Below, piece after piece: positions 58,068-64,000 of a stretch of DNA of 64,000 bases. The notes under the pieces are model-generated. The model worked only from the letters and a program-made list of their open reading frames with translations. It was not told the DNA's origin and searched no databases. Position 1 is the first letter of the stretch; the number at the start of each line of letters is the position of its first letter. The position numbers and the translations under genes were made by a program. Source of the DNA: Polytrichum commune (taxonomy: Eukaryota > Streptophyta > Polytrichopsida > Polytrichales > Polytrichaceae); contig OX485806.1 in NCBI GenBank assembly GCA_950295325.1, positions 58,025,169 to 58,089,168 on the forward strand, given 5' to 3'.

Positions 58068-59816
58068 GGATCACAATCCATGGATCTCATTCTATCGGAG
58101 GAGCCATCAATGGAGGAACACAATGTTCAATTGGAGGTTCCTGTGGTATGAATTGGGGCAATGCTTCATCTATTTTGTCAATATATGTTTCATTTATTGC
58201 ATTCCCTTTTTCTCTTTGATTTTGAAACATCGCCTCGGGTTGTTCGTGTTTTGAATTTTTTGGCCACTACTGAATGTTTTTGTTGCTACATTTGCAGAAT
58301 GATGCACTTGTTGGAACCGACTCTTTGCGTCCTCTTGATGAGTCCAACCCAGAGGAGACTGAGCTCTTGATTCGGAGATCGCAAAAAGAAGATTTTAATG
58401 CTGTGATTCACCGGGTTCGAATCAAGCATCTTCTTAAGTCGCGTTTCTCTATCCCATTGTGTCGCTTGCGATGTCTTCCACTTGTTCATCCCATCAACGA
58501 GGTTGATGTCGCTCGGTTGGAAAATGAGTCCGTCATGGGTTACCGTGACAGTGATCGAGTCTTGTATGTCTTTCCCTACAACAACATTAATGAGGTACTC
58601 CATGTCTCTGATGACATCCACGGTTCTTGGAATTCATTATGGCAAGAGGCCAATGAGGAATTCGAAGCCATTTTCCAAAATGATCCTGACCTTGAACACC
58701 TTTCTGGCAAGATGTTCTACGTGTGGGAGGGTAACCATTGTTTGACAGCTTGGTGGAGGCACATAAATAAGCATCACTCGCTCGATAAAGATTGGCATAT
58801 CTCAGTTGACTGTATTGTCGTGGATCCAAGAAATTCCACCATAGTCTTCTTGAATGCCATGAATGACATCAATTGGTAAGATGAGCTTTATTTTCCTTGT
58901 TTATTTTCCTTGTTTCTTATCCGTGTTTCTATGATTCTCATTACTTTGTTTTTTAGGTCCACGGAGTACGACCATGTCAAGGACAACCTCCCTGCCAAAT
59001 TGCTTCGGATTCGGACATTTGGGAAAATGAAGCTTGAGGATTTCAAGGACCTCATTTCTGTTGACGACTACAAGATGTGCAAGTCCAAGATGGAAAAGAA
59101 TCCTACTTGGTATCCCCTCACATTGGATGTCTTCGTCAAGTTCTTGTACAAGGTAATTATGCTCCTTGATCCTATTTGTTTCATTCGTCATGTTTTATGC
59201 ATGTATCCTTACACACAATTATGTTTATTGTAGAGAGAGATATCCAATTCAGCGGACACTGCTGCACGGTTATACTGCGAGGCCACTCCCGAGGCTCTTT
59301 GATCTGCTCTTGGGATTTGGGATGTTATGACCAAAGCACAACAAAGATTGATCAAAAGTATTCGATCTCGGAGCTTCGAAAAGTTCATCTCCGTAGCACA
59401 CAAGGACAACGGCGATGACTTCTTCCAAGAGGTTCTCCCTTGACATCTTCAATTTTTATTTGCTTCAACCTTCATGTTTTTGAAGTCGTGCTTTAGGTTT
59501 TAGGGTTTAAGGTTCAATTTTTATTTGCTTCAACTTTTGTGTATTTGAACTCGTGCCTTATGTATATTTTCTCACGTAACATTATTTTATTTATCAGATT
59601 GACCGTCATTTTTCCACCTTGTTTGTCTCGGATATGACTATTGAGAAACTCCAAAAGGTGGCAACAACACATGTGGATGCTTCCTTTAAGGCTAGGTGGC
59701 TTCGGTGGTGGAATTCCCCCGCCGAGGTCAAAACCAAAAACAAGTTCCCCTTTTCTCTTCTTCTTCGCGAGAAAGTCCTCGATGACTGGCTTAACAAAGC
59801 TTCTTATTGGGCACAA
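58068..59816 (+). pseudogene. ParB-methyltransferase family gene, copy E (5' five exons in window)
   Basis: Exons 58068-58145 (ATG at 58080), 58298-58875 (578 nt, ParB-like), 58957-59152 (196), 59234-59431 (198) and 59598-59816 (219), all GT..AG. A clean intron (58146-58297) separates the first two exons, absent from copy C. One stop is seen: AGA to TGA at 59300 in the fourth exon. The ParB box is VWEGNHCLTAWW. Intron 5 begins at 59817, carries dyad satellite and an LTR insertion, and is still satellite at the window end, so exons 6-11 should lie beyond 64000. Confidence 0.75.
58298..58875 (+). CDS. ParB-like domain exon of copy E
   Basis: Same length as copy A's exon (2175-2752) and open throughout. 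FSIPLCRLRCLPLVHPINEV and VWEGNHCLTAWWRHI are present. The Arg of the GNHR box is Cys (CGN to TGT), a CpG-type transition shared with copy C. Confidence 0.6.
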
Positions 59817-59929
59817 GTACTCCATGGCCTTCTTCTTTTCTATTTGTTCTCTTCAATCATTGTCATTCCCAATTTTACTGTTTGAAACCATCTAGTTCAA
59901 CTAGATGGTTGGTAGGCTCAGAATCGAGA

Positions 59930-60142
59930 AGGACCAGATTTTCCTCTTGAAGGTTGACAGCTTGTTTGTGTGGATAAGTTCAACTAGTTGGGTGTCAGGT
60001 TCAACTCATTTGTTTTGGGGTTGGAATTTCACCCTCTCGGAACCGAGAGGGTCTTAGGCTAGGATTATAGGACCTGATTTTGCACATTAATGTTGAAAGC
60101 TTGTATGTGTACATAGGTTGAAATAGGTGGCTGATAGGTCCA
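59930..60142 (+). repeat. dyad satellite in intron 5 of copy E (left part)
   Basis: Core at 60029-60052, then TCTTAGGCTAGGATTATAGG and ACCTGATTTTGC. The array is interrupted at 60143 by an LTR and resumes at 63576. Confidence 0.88.
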
Positions 60143-62397
60143 TGTGAGCCCAACCTTGTGCCCACATTAAGACTTAACCGTAAAACCTTGTGAAAACCTT
60201 AATATGGTATTTTCGGGGTTAGTCAAAAGGATAAGAAACGCGAAGGGTCAAAAGTCTCGATCGAATTAAGTTAAAGGGTGAATAAGAGCTAGGAAGGGCA
60301 ATAAACCTTAGAGGACTAATGGGGAGCCTAGTAAGTGTTTAAGTGTGAGTCTAGTAAGAAAAGTACTAAAAACAACCAAGCAATACCAGTAGAATAAGAG
60401 AAGGGGTCATAATGATGACCATTAATTATTGAACAATATGAACACAGATAGCTCAGGAAGATGGGTAAGAGCCGGTTGGTTGATACAATTTTCCTGCCTA
60501 GAAGTCATTAGCAGCACCAAATCATGTGTAACACACTAAACGATCAGACGGACTCAACGGGAATCGAACCCAGACCGTCTAGGTGTAGTACAAACATCCT
60601 CCCTCAACCAACCGAGGAAACATGACTTGGCGACCACAAACACAACAAACCACAACTTATACTATAACACAAGCGTGATTACTTGTTAACAACTATGGTG
60701 GGTTACTCTTATTTTGTCTTATCTATTTATCTATCTATCTATGAGTCTAGGGGGAGAAGAAGTCAAATGAAGAAGTGGGAAAGTGGAGTTTGGAAGGGTG
60801 AAGGCCAAGGGAAAAGGTCTTAACCCGTTTTCTCTCTCGGGCAGCCCGAAAGATGCCGGGCAACCCGGGAAAAAGAAAGAGGTTGGAGGGGTCTCGGGAG
60901 GTAGGAGGCAAGGAGCTCATTATGCATGTTTTAGAGGTAGAGGTGAGAGGGAGAGGGAGCAAGAGGGCGAAGCCCTGCCAAAATGCTAGGAGGTAGAGGA
61001 GAGGGTAGAGCTAGAGGAAGAGAGGCAAGAGAGCCGCCCTCGGTGGTGAAGTTGTGTCTTGTTCGTGGGATGATGCTATGGGCAGCAGTGTAAGGGGAGG
61101 ACGTGTTGGCATTCGGAGCCACCGAAAGGTGTGAAGAGGCTTGCCGAAGACTACAGGAGGTGGCCGCAGGGAGAACCCCTTGAGGCTGCATCCTTCCTCA
61201 ACCTCCAAATCATTGGTCTGTTGAAGGGATCTTACACTGGGATCACCATTCCGGAGCCTACCAGCACCTAGTGTCGAGGCCACTGGAGACGGATCCACAG
61301 ATCGGATGCAGCAATCCCCGGCGCATTGGAGTTCATAGCGGCGCCTCTTTCGTCTTTGATCTTGTCAAAGAGTCTTGAGGGTCGGAGGAATTAGCCTCTG
61401 AGGCCGCGTGCAAAGGAACCACTATCACATTACTTGCGCATGGGGCTACAAGACTCTTCGAGACCACAAAGAACAAAAGAAGGCGCATTAGCTACAGAAG
61501 GAGGTGAATAGAGAAAAGGGGAAGTGGGGATCTGGTGATGAGGGCCTCACGACTGACTTTGCAACCACATGAGTCACACTCAAGCGGCAATCGGAGTGCT
61601 GGTGGCCCTGGCAGCGCATGCATCTGCACCGAAGAATCCGAGGAGCGAGGTTTTATTTCTGATGTCGGGCTCAGCCTCACCTGCCGTTGACGTTGCAAGG
61701 GGGCGGCTACCTGATTGGCACTTGGTAGCTGAGAGGTTGCAACAACCTCGGATTGTCGTTTAATTCAGAAGGTGGAGAATTCAACTTGGGGCGAGGCTCG
61801 TCTCTTGACCAAGGAACGGCATGTAAGTACCGCCAGCAAGCCACAAGGGTGGAAGGATTCTATGAAGAGTTGTGCATGTTCGTTGGGACTGGTGGATTCG
61901 GTGAGCCCTGTTTGTGTCCCTGCTTTCTGGTTGTTGCTGCAGGTGCGGTAGGGATAACATTTTGTGAAGCCTGGGATGCTCCCGAAGGGCATTGGGAGAA
62001 CTGTACCCCAACCCGCTTGTGTGGTTAGGGGAAAGGTTTCTTTGAAAACTACAAGACGGGGCCAGTGAAGGTTTAGAGTAGTGGATGATTTTCAATGCTT
62101 TGATTCTGGTAGGAGGGTGTGTTAGAGTGTGAGCTGAATTCTTTGCTTGTAGAGAGGCGGTGATATTAGGTGAAGGCTTGGAAGAAATTCAATTGGATGG
62201 TTGTCGCATTGGCATTGTATGACAATCAAGCATTTGTAAATGCTTGTGTGTTTTAATAAAGAAAAACGGTGTTATACACACCACTTCTCCCAAACATTTT
62301 CTCCTTGCTTGCACTCGTGACTTGAAGATTGAATATAGCTCATGATCCCTCACCCGGACTAAGACGCAATCGAAGGGTGAGGGGGTTTGGGCTTACA
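60143..62397 (+). mobile_element. long gypsy-type LTR inserted in copy E's intron 5
   Basis: Begins TGTGAGCCCAACC and ends GGGTTTGGGCTTACA. It is followed by TAAA and a degenerate primer site at 62402-62419 (TGATGCGTCCACCGGGAG). About 2255 bp. It contains AATAAA (62256) near AACGGTGTTATACACACCAC, the LTR region shared (inverted) with 17210 and 24855. The GC-rich middle has only motif-free short ORFs. Confidence 0.65.
60550..60622 (-). repeat. tRNA-like / SINE-head sequence
   Basis: On the minus strand an A-box-like CGGTTGGTTGAGG lies about 35 nt before a B box GGGTTCGATTCCC. The acceptor and T stems pair poorly, so it is not a functional tRNA. It is probably a tRNA-derived SINE head or pol III relic within the LTR. 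Confidence 0.35.
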
Positions 62398-63575
62398 TAA
62401 ATGATGCGTCCACCGGGAGCGAGGAGGTCAAATTTGTGCGGAACGGATGCGATGATGAAATAGGCCTTCAAGTAAGGTAAGCAACCGCAACTCTAACTCG
62501 CATTGTGCTGATTTTGTTGTTTCTAAATAAGAATGAGCATAATTTACACATAGTAACAACAATAATGGCAAAAAAAAGATGAAGTAGGAAAGAAGTAGGC
62601 ATTACTTCATTAAATTGGAAAGGAACTAGGTAAAGGGTTAGTTGGTTAAGCGGCCGATTAACAAGTTAATTAGTGGGTTAAGTAGTTAATTACTTAAGCT
62701 TTTAATTAACTAACTAATTAATGACTTAGTTAATTACTTAGTTAATTACTTTACTAAATAATCACTTCAGTAATTACGTAAGTAAGTAAGATTAAGTGAG
62801 AATTACTTCGGATAATTTGAATTACCCCAAGGTTTTTACCACCACCTTTTGACCGCCGCCGCGTGGAAGTTACCAGGTAAGTCACTTTACAATAACTTTT
62901 TCTTTTTACTGTAGTAAAAAATAATTTTTTTACTGGGCAGTAGAGCACAAGTTGTTTTCCTTAGTTCTATTTCTGCTCTAGACTTAGAGTGTAATGTTTA
63001 GCTGCATTCGGGTGGGGAGTTAGGGGGGAGTGTGAGTCACTCCGATCTCTCAACACCCGCACAAGGTGTTGGGAGGATCCCCCTCCTCCTCTTGTGCTAG
63101 GGTCAAGCAAGGGGGCTTAGAGGTAAAAGGTGGAGGCCGTCCCATGGTTGCTCAATGAGTAATTAGTGAGCCTCTAAGCCAAAGGGGAGGAAGCATGTGC
63201 CCGAGTATGGGACAAGGGCGCTCCCTCCTTCCCCCCCAAGCTTGATTGACCACCAAGGTAAGAGCGGTGAGTTTCTTTTGTGTTCTTTTCTTTCTTTCAA
63301 TTGTTGACCAAAATGCTTGCAAGTGGGTTGGCATAAAGGCATGAAGGGATCGAGCGGAAGGAACACGGCACGAGGTAAGTCCTTCTACCTTCTTGGGGAT
63401 GGCATAATGAAGACCACATTAATAGGATGACCGATTAAAGTACTAGAATCTATTGGGGGTAATTAATAATTAGGCCGAAGTAAATTAGGATGCATTATAA
63501 GGTAAAATTCTGCGGTAATTACCTTTTGGTAATTAAATTATGTTTTAACCCCAGGGTAAATTCCAAATTCTTACC
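62398..63575 (+). mobile_element. internal leader of the truncated gypsy element in copy E's intron
   Basis: Follows the LTR and primer site. No gag or pol is found. Rich in TTAATTA repeats at 62636-62770. The right junction with the satellite is at about 63576, with no second LTR. Confidence 0.5.
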
Positions 63576-64000
63576 GTTAGGTAATTAAGGTTCGACTGGT
63601 TTGTTTTGGGGCTGGAATTTCACCCTCTCGGAACCGAGAGGGTCTTCGTGTTGTAATATAGGACCAGATTTTGCACAATAAGGTTGAAAGATTGTATGTG
63701 TGAATAGGTTCAATTAGTTAGTTGTTAGGTTCAACTAGTTTGTTTTGGGGCTAGAATTTCACTCTCTCAGAATCGAGAGGGTCTTAGTGTAGTAATATAG
63801 GAACAAATTTTGCACATTAAGGTTAAAAGCTTGTATGTGTGGATAGGTTCAACTAGTTAGCTGTTAGGTTCACATGGTTTTTTTGGGGGCTGGAATTTCA
63901 CCCTCTCGGAACCGAGAGGGTCTTAGAGTAGGAATATAGGACCATATTTTGCACATTAAGGTTGTTAGCTTGGTTGTGTGGATAAGTTCAACTAATTGGT
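63576..64000 (+). repeat. dyad satellite in intron 5 of copy E (right part, runs off window)
   Basis: Cores at 63621-63644, 63770-63793 and 63899-63922 with spacings of 149 and 129 bp. Units carry GGACCAGATTTTGCACA. Confidence 0.92.

Noticed and set aside
60550-60622. Functional tRNA gene on the minus strand
   Set aside because: Acceptor and T stems pair poorly and the anticodon loop is abnormal.
60783-62028. Several ORFs of 60-105 codons on both strands
   Set aside because: They lie inside an LTR, overlap one another and show no motifs.
62636-62770. TTAATTA-rich tract as a telomeric or origin repeat
   Set aside because: Irregular AT-rich simple sequence without a fixed unit; nothing supports a function.

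Overview
The window is a repeat-dense, gene-poor piece of plant (streptophyte) nuclear DNA. It holds Ty1-copia, Ty3-gypsy chromovirus-like and long-LTR Ty3-gypsy elements, and Mutator-like (MULE) transposases. Introns are short and T-rich with GT..AG borders. One copia primer-binding site matches the anticodon arm of a plant-type initiator tRNA-Met. I cannot name the species; a non-flowering plant is only a guess. I see no ordinary host housekeeping gene, rRNA or functional tRNA.

The most distinctive content is a multi-exon gene family present in five decayed copies: A (1-2977, -), B (26643-29432, -), C (47034-51129, +), D (52125-54955, +) and E (58068-59816, +, continuing past the right edge). 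Exon sizes (578, 196, 198, 219 and 242 nt) and splice phases recur between copies. The N-terminal exon looks like a ParB/sulfiredoxin-type domain. The C-terminal exons look like the permuted N4/N6 DNA methyltransferase fold, with the DPPY-like and Gly-rich motifs altered. These copies are accompanied by tandem arrays built around a 24-bp dyad (arm GACCCTCTCGG, 2-nt centre, inverted arm). The arrays sit just upstream of exon 1 and inside intron 5, in a constant orientation relative to the gene. Copies C and D are followed by the same terminal sequence (inward GGGGAAAYTTAGTAGTGT), and B is truncated onto it, so the family behaves like a large mobile element.

Layout: 0-7.3 kb is copy A and its arrays, split by an LTR-type insertion (3476-6128). 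7.4-17 kb is a MULE transposase gene oriented head-to-head with A and split by a young copia element (9999-15443). 17-26.6 kb is LTR fragments, an inverted-repeat LTR structure and a degenerate gypsy element. 26.6-30 kb is copy B with arrays. 30.3-33 kb is a second MULE gene, again head-to-head with B. 33-35.8 kb is a chromovirus remnant with an LTR. 36.7-45.8 kb is a long-LTR gypsy element on the minus strand with a nested solo LTR. 45.8-64 kb is copies C, D and E head-to-tail with arrays; E's intron 5 contains another LTR insertion.

The pairing of a ParB-methyltransferase gene with a divergent MULE transposase at two loci, with the dyad array between them, suggests one composite two-gene transposon family. 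That is inference; the element's second terminus is not visible here.
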